NCBI GenBank assembly: GCA_947629385.1
Contig: CANRDO010000004.1
Coordinates: 35,110-99,109, forward strand
Reading direction: 5' to 3'
Length of the DNA: 64,000 nucleotides
Origin: an uncultured Lachnospiraceae bacterium
GTDB lineage: Bacteria > Bacillota > Clostridia > Lachnospirales > Lachnospiraceae
This document shows positions 17,866 to 25,907 of the stretch, piece by piece. The position numbers and the translations under genes are program-made. Position 1 is the stretch's first letter; every line of letters begins with the position of its first letter. The notes beneath the pieces are model-generated. The model was not told the origin of the DNA and did not search any database. It worked only from the letters and a program-made list of their open reading frames with translations.

Positions 17866-20365
17866 AACGGCCATAAAAATGAGCCGTGAAGGACTTATGG
17901 AAGAAAACCTCCACGACCACACGGCTGTCCGTGCCGGCAGGAAACGCAGTGGGCAGATGATATTGCCGCAGAGGGCAGATGACAGTTTCGGCCTTACACG
18001 TGCAAAGGGCAGGCCGGATGACCGGGTGAAAAAGGAAAAGGGACGGTTCCGCCATAAGGGAATTTTGGAAAATGATGATTCTGCGGAACTGGAGGAACCT
18101 GTACTGTTGGAAAAGGGCGATGATTCCGGAAGGGACAGCCGGCTGAGGAAGAAACTGTATGGGAGCCGGGAAGAGGACGGCGAGCTGTCCGGGCAGGATG
18201 GGGAAGATGCATTACCGGATATGGATGACGGGGATATGCCGGAGGAAAATGCGCGTCCGGCACGGATGCAGGCTTTCCGGCAGAGAACGTCTGCGGCAAG
18301 GAATTATGGGGCGGCTGCTGTTGGGACAAGGCACAGCAGGCAGAAAAGGCAGGTGCAGAAGTCTGCACGCGCTGAGAAGGAAAAGCGGGAGCTTGGGAAA
18401 GAGCAGACAGATGGAGAGAGAAAGGAGACTTCAAGATTCCGCCAGACGCAGGAAGCGGGGGAACAATCCCTGGACAGTTTCCGTGAAGAAATCGGAGCAA
18501 AAGCGAAACGGGAGCGGCTGAACCAGGAACAGAGGAAAAAAGCAAGGCTTGTTTTCGATGCAGATGATGGAAATGTCCGGATTACCGGTACTGTAAAAAA
18601 GGCCGGAAGTGCTGCTGCAGGCGCGGCTTCCATCTATCTGCATGGGAAAGCACATGAGGCAGAACAGGAGAATGCGGCGCTTGAAGGTTCCCACAAAGCG
18701 GAGCTTCTGTCAGAAAGTGCCCTGCGCAGCGCCCTGCACAAGTCAGGCCGGGGACTGCAGCGGGGAATACGTCTTGATGCGGTCTCAGCAGATGGCAGGC
18801 GCCTGCGCACGGATGCTGTCACGGAAACGGTCCAGTCTGTCAGCCGGCGTGAGATTTGGGAAGGCCGTACAAGGGAGAATATTGTAAAGCGATTCTGGCA
18901 GAAACAACGGTATAAAAAAGCGTATCAGGCCGCGCGGCAGGGAAAACAGGAAGCGCAGGAGACAATCCGCACCACGCAGACAGTACTTGCGAAGGCAAAG
19001 AGGGCGCTTGCGGAGGCTGCCGGGCGCAACAAAGGGATATTTGGCGTGGTGGCGGCTATGGTGATCCTGTTCGCACTGATGGCGATGAGCCTTACGAGCT
19101 GCGGTTCGCTGATCCAGGGTGCCACGTCAAGCATATCCGGGACAACTTATCCGAGTACGGACGAGGACATATATGCTGTGGAAAATGCGTATCAGGCCCT
19201 GGAGCGGGGACTGAATGCCCAGATCAACAATGCAGAAACATTTTATCTCGGTTATGACGAATACCGATACCAGATCGACGAGATCTCGCACAATCCTTAT
19301 CATCTGATCTCGTATTTTACAGCAAAGTATGGGGAGTTTACCTATGAACAGGTGGCGGATGAGATTGAGGAGATCTTCCGTCAGCAGTACAGCCTTTCCA
19401 CGGACGGGCAGGATGCGACTGTGACCGAAACACGGACCGTGCGTGTCGGGGATTCATTGGGACAGGTTGTGACAAGCGGATACTGCAGTTGTCCGATCTG
19501 CTGCGGAATCTGGTCTGGCGGTCCGACTGCGAGCGGGGTTTATCCGACCGCTAACCATACGATAGCGGTGGATGCGTCAAATCCTTTCGTGCCGATGGGG
19601 ACAAAAGTAATCATGAACGGTGTGGAATATGTTGTGGAGGATACAGGCGGCTTTGCACAGTACGGTGTCCAGTTCGATGTTTATTATGATGACCACTCGG
19701 CGGCGGCAGCGCATGGGCACCAGACATGGGAAGCGTACATAGCAGATGATAACGGAAGCCGCGAGGTGGAAGTAACAAGTACAAGAAATGTAAAACGCCT
19801 GGATGTGACGGTTACGAACCACAGCCTTGATGCTGTGCTGCAAAGCCGCATGGATGAGAATGAGACAAAACGCTATGACCTGTATAACACGACTTATGGA
19901 CACAGGGATTACCTGTTTGACATGAACGCCCTGCCGAGCGGTGGGGACGGGTTCGGATACCAGATTCCTGCGGAGGCGCTGTCTGACCGGAAGTTTGCGA
20001 ATATGATCCAGGAAGCGGAAAAATACCTCGGCTATCCGTATGTATGGGGAGGTTCGTCGCGTTCCACGAGTTTTGACTGCTCCGGGTTTGTAAGCTGGGT
20101 GATCAATAACTGCGGAAATGGATGGAATGTCGGAAGGGCGACCGCTGACGGCCTGCGGAGCTATTGCGCATACGTCTCCCCGGCACAGGCGAAACCGGGG
20201 GATTTGATCTTCTTTCAGGGAACATATAACACGCCGGGGGCAAGCCACGTCGGGATTTATGTGGGGAATAACATGATGATACACTGCGGGAATCCGATCC
20301 AGTATACGAGCATCGCGACCTCATACTGGCAGGAGCATTTCATGGCGTTTGGCAGAATCCAGTAA
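17834..20365 (+). CDS. Wall hydrolase, 3D domain plus NlpC/P60 (CD1108 type)
   Basis: 843 aa from ATG 17834 (AGAAGGAGAGGGGG upstream, overlapping srtB). About 400 residues of Lys/Arg/Glu-rich cytoplasmic sequence precede a membrane helix (GVVAAMVILFALMAMSLTSC, about 405-425). The extracellular part has a 3D/RlpA-like domain (TSGYCSCPICCG to VVEDTGGF) and a C-terminal NlpC/P60 endopeptidase, with Cys749 in FDCSGF and a His in GASHVGIYVG. It would make a local opening in the wall for the channel, as VirB1-like enzymes do. The very long basic cytoplasmic arm is unusual for a hydrolase and is likely where it meets the T4SS. Confidence 0.9.
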   Translation: MQKQRYRARDKTAIKMSREGLMEENLHDHTAVRAGRKRSGQMILPQRADDSFGLTRAKGRPDDRVKKEKGRFRHKGILENDDSAELEEPVLLEKGDDSGRDSRLRKKLYGSREEDGELSGQDGEDALPDMDDGDMPEENARPARMQAFRQRTSAARNYGAAAVGTRHSRQKRQVQKSARAEKEKRELGKEQTDGERKETSRFRQTQEAGEQSLDSFREEIGAKAKRERLNQEQRKKARLVFDADDGNVRITGTVKKAGSAAAGAASIYLHGKAHEAEQENAALEGSHKAELLSESALRSALHKSGRGLQRGIRLDAVSADGRRLRTDAVTETVQSVSRREIWEGRTRENIVKRFWQKQRYKKAYQAARQGKQEAQETIRTTQTVLAKAKRALAEAAGRNKGIFGVVAAMVILFALMAMSLTSCGSLIQGATSSISGTTYPSTDEDIYAVENAYQALERGLNAQINNAETFYLGYDEYRYQIDEISHNPYHLISYFTAKYGEFTYEQVADEIEEIFRQQYSLSTDGQDATVTETRTVRVGDSLGQVVTSGYCSCPICCGIWSGGPTASGVYPTANHTIAVDASNPFVPMGTKVIMNGVEYVVEDTGGFAQYGVQFDVYYDDHSAAAAHGHQTWEAYIADDNGSREVEVTSTRNVKRLDVTVTNHSLDAVLQSRMDENETKRYDLYNTTYGHRDYLFDMNALPSGGDGFGYQIPAEALSDRKFANMIQEAEKYLGYPYVWGGSSRSTSFDCSGFVSWVINNCGNGWNVGRATADGLRSYCAYVSPAQAKPGDLIFFQGTYNTPGASHVGIYVGNNMMIHCGNPIQYTSIATSYWQEHFMAFGRIQ

Positions 20366-20378
20366 AGGAGGCAGGAAA

Positions 20379-20708
20379 ATGAGGGACAGGCTTGAGCGTA
20401 TATACAGCGAGATCCAGAGGACGGAAGCAAAACTGGAGGGCTATAAGGCGAGGCTTGCAGATTTGAATACTGCAATGAAACAGGCAGAGGACGCGGAGAT
20501 CATACGGGCATTCCGGACTTTGAAACTGACTGGCCGTGACCTGATCGACGTTTTGAAAGGGATTCGGGCAGGGACGGTCAGGCTGCAGGATGTGGAAGCG
20601 GCAGCGGATGCCGTGACGGGAAGAAGCAGGCAGCCGCGCGAGACAAAAAAAGAAACGGTGCCGGAAGAAAGGGCATCAGAAAGAGGGGAAACAGACAATG
20701 AAAAATAA
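20379..20708 (+). CDS. DUF4315 family coiled-coil protein
   Basis: 109 aa from ATG 20379 (AAAGGAGG upstream). An N-terminal coiled coil (LERIYSEIQRTEAKLEGYKA, then LADLNTAMKQAEDAEIIRAF) is followed by a charged tail. DUF4315 proteins are found only between the NlpC/P60 and CD1107 genes of clostridial ICEs; function unknown, probably a cytoplasmic T4SS accessory. Overlaps the next start by 11 bases. Confidence 0.85.
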   Translation: MRDRLERIYSEIQRTEAKLEGYKARLADLNTAMKQAEDAEIIRAFRTLKLTGRDLIDVLKGIRAGTVRLQDVEAAADAVTGRSRQPRETKKETVPEERASERGETDNEK

Positions 20709-21351
20709 GATCAGATGGATTGCTGCGGCAGTCCTGGCAATGGGTATGATGTGCGGAAGCATGACGGTTTCTGCTTTTGTGGACGAGACGGCTATGGAGG
20801 AGAATGTGGATGTTTACATCGGGGAGACCGAACCGGAAACCGAGGCAACGCCGTTTGCGATTCCGGGGAATGGACAGCTCGTGGATGATAAGGAAAACGA
20901 CGACACGAAACAATTCCTGACCGTGCAGACGAAGAACGGCAATACGTTCTTTCTGGTCATTGACCGTTCGAGCAATATGGAGAATGTCTATATGCTTTCC
21001 ATGATCGACGAGGACGACTTTGCAGAGTTCATCCCGGAAGGGCAGGAGGGCGAAACGGAGACGGAAGCACCGACGGTCTGGATGCCAGAGACCGAACCTG
21101 AGCCGGTGGAGACGGAGCCTCCCGCTTTGCAGGAGACGGAGCAGGAGACGGAACCAGCACAGGAAGGTATGGGCGGTCAGGCCGTTTTATGGGGCGGCAT
21201 TCTGATCGCTATCCTGATTGCATTGTTTTTCTATATGAAAGTAGTAAAACCGAAGAAGTCCGGGGAAGGTGCAGAAAGCGAGGATCTTGAGTTCTACGAT
21301 GACGGAACATATATCCGGGACGACCAGGATGATGATCCAGACAATGATTAA
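20698..21351 (+). CDS. CD1107 family exported protein (DUF4366)
   Basis: 217 aa with a signal peptide (WIAAAVLAMGMMCGSMTVSA), an extracellular domain (LTVQTKNGNTFFLVIDRSSN), a Glu/Pro/Thr-rich linker (ETEAPTVWMPETEPEPVETE), a C-terminal membrane helix (VLWGGILIAILIALFFYMKV) and an acidic cytoplasmic tail. This is the CD1107/DUF4366 family of mobile elements, a presumed surface part of the mating apparatus. It is coupled to DUF4315. Confidence 0.9.
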   Translation: MKNKIRWIAAAVLAMGMMCGSMTVSAFVDETAMEENVDVYIGETEPETEATPFAIPGNGQLVDDKENDDTKQFLTVQTKNGNTFFLVIDRSSNMENVYMLSMIDEDDFAEFIPEGQEGETETEAPTVWMPETEPEPVETEPPALQETEQETEPAQEGMGGQAVLWGGILIAILIALFFYMKVVKPKKSGEGAESEDLEFYDDGTYIRDDQDDDPDND

Positions 21352-21370
21352 AGACAGGGGGTAAAACAAA

Positions 21371-23476
21371 ATGATACTAGTGATAGGGGAAAAGCCAAGT
21401 GTCGGGATGGCACTGGCAAAGGTTTTGGGAGCAGGGAACAGAAAGAACGGATATCTGGAGGGGAAAGATATACTTGTCAGTTGGTGTCTCGGACATCTGG
21501 CAGAATATGCCATGCCGGAGGTGTACGGTGAGCAGTACCAGAAATGGGATTTTTCCGACCTCCCGATCATTCCGGAGCAGTGGAGGCTTGTGATTGCAGG
21601 CGAGAAGAAGGAGCAGTTTGAGATCCTCAAGGGGCTGCTGAACCGCGATGATGTGGAATATGTCGTGAATGGCTGCGATGCCGGGCGCGAAGGTGAGCTG
21701 ATTTTCAGGCGGGTTTATGACCTGTCGGGCAGCCGTATCCCGGTCAGACGCCTGTGGATCAGTTCAATGGAAGACCAGGCAGTCCGGGAAGGCTTTGAAC
21801 ACCTGAAAGATGCGCAGGAGTATGCGGATCTCTGTACGGCTTCCATCTGCCGGGCGCAGGCAGACTGGCTTGTCGGCATGAATGCGACGCGGGCTTTCAC
21901 TACGAAATATTTCAAGAAGCTGTCGGTGGGGCGTGTGCAGACTCCCACACTTGCGATGCTTGTAGAGCGGCAGGACAGGATCAGTAATTTTGTGAAGGAG
22001 ACTTTTTTTAAGGCTGCTTTATCCGGGAACCGGTTACTGGCGTTGTCTGAAAGCATGGACAACGAGGCTGAATGTGACGCCCTCGTGGAACGCTGCCAGG
22101 GAAAGCCCGCGGTGGTAAGCAAAGTGAGAAAGACGGTGCGCAAGACGGCGCCGCCGAAACTGTACGACCTGACCACGCTGCAGAGGGAAGCAAATCGCTT
22201 TTTCGGTTATACGGCGCAGGAGACGTTAAAGGAACTACAGGCATTATATGAGGCAAAGCTCGTCACATATCCGAGGACGGACAGCCAGTATATCACTTCG
22301 GACATGAAGCTGACGGCATACGAGCTGCTTGGGAAACTGCCGTCCGTGCTTCCGTTTCTCCCGGCAGGCTGCATCCGGCGAAATGTGGATAGTATCATCA
22401 ATGATGCAAAGGTAACTGACCATCATGCGCTGCTCCCGACAAAGGAAGCAATGGGAAAAGACTGGAACAGCTTGCCCGAAAAGCAGAGGAATATCCTGAC
22501 ACTGATCACGCAGCGGCTTGCGCAGGCGGTTTCGGAGGATCATGTTTTTGAGGATACGGATGTCGAGGTACAGTGTGAAGGGAGCGCTTTCAAGGCAAAG
22601 GGGAAGAAGGTTCTGCAGGCCGGTTTCCGACAGATTGAGGATGCCTTCCGGAAAGAATACCGACAGGGGAACCGTGACGGGGAAAGACCGGATTCTGAGG
22701 GCAGTGTTTTTCCTCCGGAGCTTTTTGAAGGGATGCAGATTCCACACGTTTCAATGGAAAAAACCAGACATTTCACCTCGCCGCCACAGCCCTATACCGA
22801 AGATACGCTCCTGCTCGCTATGGAAAGGGCCGGGAACAAGGAATTTGATGTGGATACGGAAAAGAAAGGGCTTGGGACGCCGGCAACGAGGGCCGGTATC
22901 ATCGAGAAGCTGATCAGATCCGGCTATGCCGTGCGCAAAGGGAAGCAGATCATTCCCACGAAAGACGGATGTGACCTTGTAAGCGTTCTGCCAGATTATC
23001 TGAAATCACCGTCCATGACGGCAGAGTGGGAGAACAGGCTGCTGCAGATGGAACGGGGACAGCTTGATGGGGTGGTATTCATGAAGGAGATCATGGAACT
23101 GATTGACCGTATGCTTGCGGAGTGCAGCCAGATTCCGGCAGAGGAACTGAACCGTTTCCACCCGAAGGAAAAGATTGGCGTCTGCCCGGTGTGTGGAAGC
23201 CCTGTCTATGAAGGAAAGAAGAATTTCTACTGCGCCAACCGAGAGTGTGCCTTTGCACTGTGGAAAGAGAGCCGATACCTTACCGGCATGAGAAAGACGA
23301 TCGACAAACACATGGCACAGGAACTTTTATCTTCCGGGAGGACGCGTGTGACAGATTTCTATTCGCAGAAAAAGGGAAGGAACTTTACGGCGGATCTGCT
23401 CATGGAGGCTTCTGATGGGCGGGCGAACTTTAAGCTGGAGTTTCCAAAGAAAAATCAGAAAAATCGTAAAAGGTAA
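21371..23476 (+). CDS. topB: DNA topoisomerase III (type IA)
   Basis: 701 aa. The N-terminal Toprim fold starts LVIGEKPSVGMALAKVLGAG, with DAGREGELIFR; catalytic Tyr300 is in TYPRTDSQYI. A C-terminal zinc-binding segment (CPVCGSPVYEGKKNFYCANR) is present. The enzyme cuts and passes single DNA strands, and element-borne copies are thought to help process the transferring or excised circle. AGGGGG precedes the ATG. It closes the transfer operon. Confidence 0.95.
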   Translation: MILVIGEKPSVGMALAKVLGAGNRKNGYLEGKDILVSWCLGHLAEYAMPEVYGEQYQKWDFSDLPIIPEQWRLVIAGEKKEQFEILKGLLNRDDVEYVVNGCDAGREGELIFRRVYDLSGSRIPVRRLWISSMEDQAVREGFEHLKDAQEYADLCTASICRAQADWLVGMNATRAFTTKYFKKLSVGRVQTPTLAMLVERQDRISNFVKETFFKAALSGNRLLALSESMDNEAECDALVERCQGKPAVVSKVRKTVRKTAPPKLYDLTTLQREANRFFGYTAQETLKELQALYEAKLVTYPRTDSQYITSDMKLTAYELLGKLPSVLPFLPAGCIRRNVDSIINDAKVTDHHALLPTKEAMGKDWNSLPEKQRNILTLITQRLAQAVSEDHVFEDTDVEVQCEGSAFKAKGKKVLQAGFRQIEDAFRKEYRQGNRDGERPDSEGSVFPPELFEGMQIPHVSMEKTRHFTSPPQPYTEDTLLLAMERAGNKEFDVDTEKKGLGTPATRAGIIEKLIRSGYAVRKGKQIIPTKDGCDLVSVLPDYLKSPSMTAEWENRLLQMERGQLDGVVFMKEIMELIDRMLAECSQIPAEELNRFHPKEKIGVCPVCGSPVYEGKKNFYCANRECAFALWKESRYLTGMRKTIDKHMAQELLSSGRTRVTDFYSQKKGRNFTADLLMEASDGRANFKLEFPKKNQKNRKR

Positions 23477-23617
23477 AATATCTTCTCGTAAATAGCGCAT
23501 GTTTGATATAATGCGAAAATAGGAATCGAACAAGACGAAGAACACTATTTTTATATAGACGTAAATTTGGCATTGCACAGGAGAAATACTGGAAGCGGTA
23601 ATGATTAATTTTGCGTA

Positions 23618-24772
23618 TTAGTTTCTGAGACTAAAACCTTCTTTTACCAAGCTTTCAGCATCATATTCGGATATTGGGATGATTTTTCCACTGAAAATAA
23701 AATAGTAGTCCTTTTCTTTCTGGATAATCCATGATTTTGCTGGGTCTACATATATAGCGCCGTCTTGTTCGATTTCTTCTATAGGTGCCTCATAGTGGGG
23801 AATCGGAATTATTACATAAGAGAATAAAAAAAGCATTATGGTAATGAGTGCTATGATATATACGGAAGGAAGCATTTTACGCATTTTATATTGCAACCGA
23901 AGAATATGAAAGCGTTCTTGTTCAAATCCATTAACAGTACATTCTGCCAGGAAAACTGAGGATTCGGCTCTCTTTTTGGGATGCTTTGGAATATGGATGT
24001 TTTGAATAATGTGTACAATAGTATTCATATATTCAATTGTATCTTCAGGGGGCAAGTGTTTTGTAACAGATGCATCACACCGGATTTCAAGAAGATGCGA
24101 AAAGTCACTTTGAAGAAGAAATAGAATAGGATTCCACCAAAAGACACACGTGAAGAGTTGATAAACAAATTTAAAATAAAGATGCCCATTGGCAAAATGT
24201 ACCAACTCATGTGTCAATATGAAAGAAAGCTCTTTATCGCTATAGTTAATATCAGGCAAAAGGATATATTTGTGAAAAAGACCGATTCCACAGGGAACCT
24301 GAATAGAAGGAGAACAATATACCGTGCAAGATATCGACTTGCCAAGGTGGGTGTAAAGTTTGGGTAACAGTTTATAGACTCTTTTTGGATCATATAATTT
24401 TAAGAGATTGATTCCTTTCATATATCTCTGATAGCGCACAAGAAAATAAAACAAACTTATAAGGGCACCGATTCCCCAGACAATTAAAAAGATATTCCAC
24501 CAAGAAAAGGAATATGAAAACAATTTAAAATTCTTTTGAAGAAAGATAATATCACAAAATGATGCAAATAATCCTCCAAATGGGATACCTTTTGTGAAAG
24601 AGAAATCAATAGGAATGATTAATCTAAAGATGCAGAGTGTATAAGTAGTTAGAAATAAGACTGCCTCGACAGCGCTGGCAAGGAACATTTTCTTCCGAAG
24701 CATATGAATAATAAGAAGCGTCAAATCGCTCCATAATACCGCAAATAAGCATGAGAAAAATGTAATTTTCAT
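23618..24772 (-). CDS. MecR1/BlaR1-like M56 membrane metalloprotease, no sensor PBP domain
   Basis: 384 aa with several N-terminal membrane helices and the zinc protease motif HELVH (H188, H192) in a cytoplasmic loop, as in BlaR1/MecR1. After the last helix (VYIIALITIMLFLFSYVIIP) only about 65 extracellular residues remain, with none of the roughly 240-residue penicillin-binding sensor of BlaR1 (no STYK or KTG motifs). The short tail (WIIQKEKDYYFIFSGKIIPI) is probably the sensor for another signal. The gene lies 4 bases after the repressor gene and would inactivate it by proteolysis. Confidence 0.85.
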   Translation of the reverse strand: MKITFFSCLFAVLWSDLTLLIIHMLRKKMFLASAVEAVLFLTTYTLCIFRLIIPIDFSFTKGIPFGGLFASFCDIIFLQKNFKLFSYSFSWWNIFLIVWGIGALISLFYFLVRYQRYMKGINLLKLYDPKRVYKLLPKLYTHLGKSISCTVYCSPSIQVPCGIGLFHKYILLPDINYSDKELSFILTHELVHFANGHLYFKFVYQLFTCVFWWNPILFLLQSDFSHLLEIRCDASVTKHLPPEDTIEYMNTIVHIIQNIHIPKHPKKRAESSVFLAECTVNGFEQERFHILRLQYKMRKMLPSVYIIALITIMLFLFSYVIIPIPHYEAPIEEIEQDGAIYVDPAKSWIIQKEKDYYFIFSGKIIPISEYDAESLVKEGFSLRN

Positions 24773-24776
24773 CTAT

Positions 24777-25172
24777 TCACCTCAATGTTTCTTTGCGAAA
24801 TTCTTGAATGATGTCCTCCAATTGTTTCACAATTTCTGCAGTATCCGACGAGGTCTGTTGAGCCAGTGAAACAGCCACTTTGCAAACAGAATTGTGATCC
24901 AAGTTTATGGACAGTGCGAGCCGAGCTGCATACTCTTCTTTTGAAACAATGGGCTTAAACTGACGCGCGTATTGTGTGCCATATTGTAAAGTGCCGCAAG
25001 GTTCAATCATTTGCTTTTTTAGGAGCGATCGTATAAGGATGTAGATGTAACTTGACTTCCAGCCCTTCTCGGTCGAATGTTTAGACAATTCCACACTTGT
25101 TAATGGAGTGTCAACAGACCAGAATACATCCATTACCTGCTGTTCAGCTTGAGATAGTAGATTATTTTTCAT
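24777..25172 (-). CDS. BlaI/MecI/CopY-type repressor
   Basis: 131 aa with a winged-helix N-terminus (LSQAEQQVMDVFWSVDTPLT, then SSYIYILIRSLLKKQMIEPC) and a C-terminal dimerisation helix. The family represses its own operon and linked genes and is cleaved by the partner M56 protease. No beta-lactamase or mecA lies nearby; the only neighbour under a shared control region is the divergent lipoprotein at 25372. The whole block is AT-rich compared with the transfer genes, so it is probably inserted cargo. Confidence 0.9.
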   Translation of the reverse strand: MKNNLLSQAEQQVMDVFWSVDTPLTSVELSKHSTEKGWKSSYIYILIRSLLKKQMIEPCGTLQYGTQYARQFKPIVSKEEYAARLALSINLDHNSVCKVAVSLAQQTSSDTAEIVKQLEDIIQEFRKETLR

Positions 25173-25371
25173 TTTGTTTTTTCCTCATGAAATATTCAAA
25201 TTGAATTATTTTATATTCTATAATAAAACGATAGTACTGTCAATGTTTGAAAATAGCTTTACAAAAAACATATTAGATGATAATATATATTTAACAAATA
25301 ATAATTATTATCACTAGATGATTGCAAAGACCACATTTTATAAAGACAGGAATTTTACAGGGAGGCTCACG
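25173..25371. promoter_or_regulatory. Divergent AT-rich control region (BlaI operon / lipoprotein)
   Basis: About 200 bases between oppositely oriented genes, very AT-rich. The block includes the perfect palindrome ATAATAATTATTAT at 25298-25311 and stretches resembling -10 boxes on both strands (for example TATAAT at 25219-25224). It is the natural place for BlaI operators, but I cannot identify a definite consensus. Confidence 0.4.
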
Positions 25372-25734
25372 ATGAAAAAACTTACTAAGATAATAAAAAT
25401 GTACGTATTTGCTGTACTGGTCGGTTGTCTATTATGTGGATGTGTTCACAGGGAAGATTCATCTGCAGTAAAATTAGAAAGCGAAGAAAATGAGTCAAAA
25501 AGTATGACAGAACAGGGAACATCTAATCAAGAGGTGCCTCATAAAACTAAAACAATTCCTCAAAATAAGGAGGAAAAGGAAAAGCTTTTCGGGAGAGTCA
25601 CCAACTCAGGAGTCTGGATTCCGCCTAAGGATTCATACACTGATCCAAAAACAGGAGATGTTTATAATAGAGAAGGGACTCTGATTGGGAGCAGAAATAA
25701 TGGGGTTATAGATGATTCAGATGCAGTAGGGTGA
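25372..25734 (+). CDS. Small putative lipoprotein, BlaI/MecR-associated
   Basis: 120 aa from ATG 25372 (GGGAGG upstream). A signal peptide ends in the lipobox LLCGC, then a Ser/Glu/Lys-rich linker leads into a short C-terminal domain (GVWIPPKDSYTDPKTGDVYN). No family recognised. Divergent from the BlaI/M56 pair, it is the best candidate for their regulated target, perhaps a wall-stress or immunity lipoprotein. Confidence 0.6.
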   Translation: MKKLTKIIKMYVFAVLVGCLLCGCVHREDSSAVKLESEENESKSMTEQGTSNQEVPHKTKTIPQNKEEKEKLFGRVTNSGVWIPPKDSYTDPKTGDVYNREGTLIGSRNNGVIDDSDAVG

Positions 25735-25827
25735 CATTCATTAAAGAGTAGAATAAGCTTGGATGTTACTAAAGTGTCCAGGTGTCAGAATAATTGAATT
25801 AAAAAGTTTCTTGATGCAGTATCAAAG

Positions 25828-25861
25828 AGTGTATGGATAAATTATTTCCATGCACTTTTTT
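25828..25861 (+). terminator. Terminator between lipoprotein and helicase genes
   Basis: 9-bp stem AGTGTATGG (25828-25836) / CCATGCACT (25848-25856), with one T-G wobble, followed by a T run. It separates the cargo cassette from the next operon. Confidence 0.75.
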
Positions 25862-25907
25862 ATATCGCAGAGAGGAGGAATTTGTTGAGAAAGGAAGAGA
25901 TTGATAT

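Noticed and set aside
23618..25734. Beta-lactam resistance determinant
   Set aside because: BlaI and MecR1-like genes are present, but there is no beta-lactamase or PBP2a gene and the sensor domain is absent.
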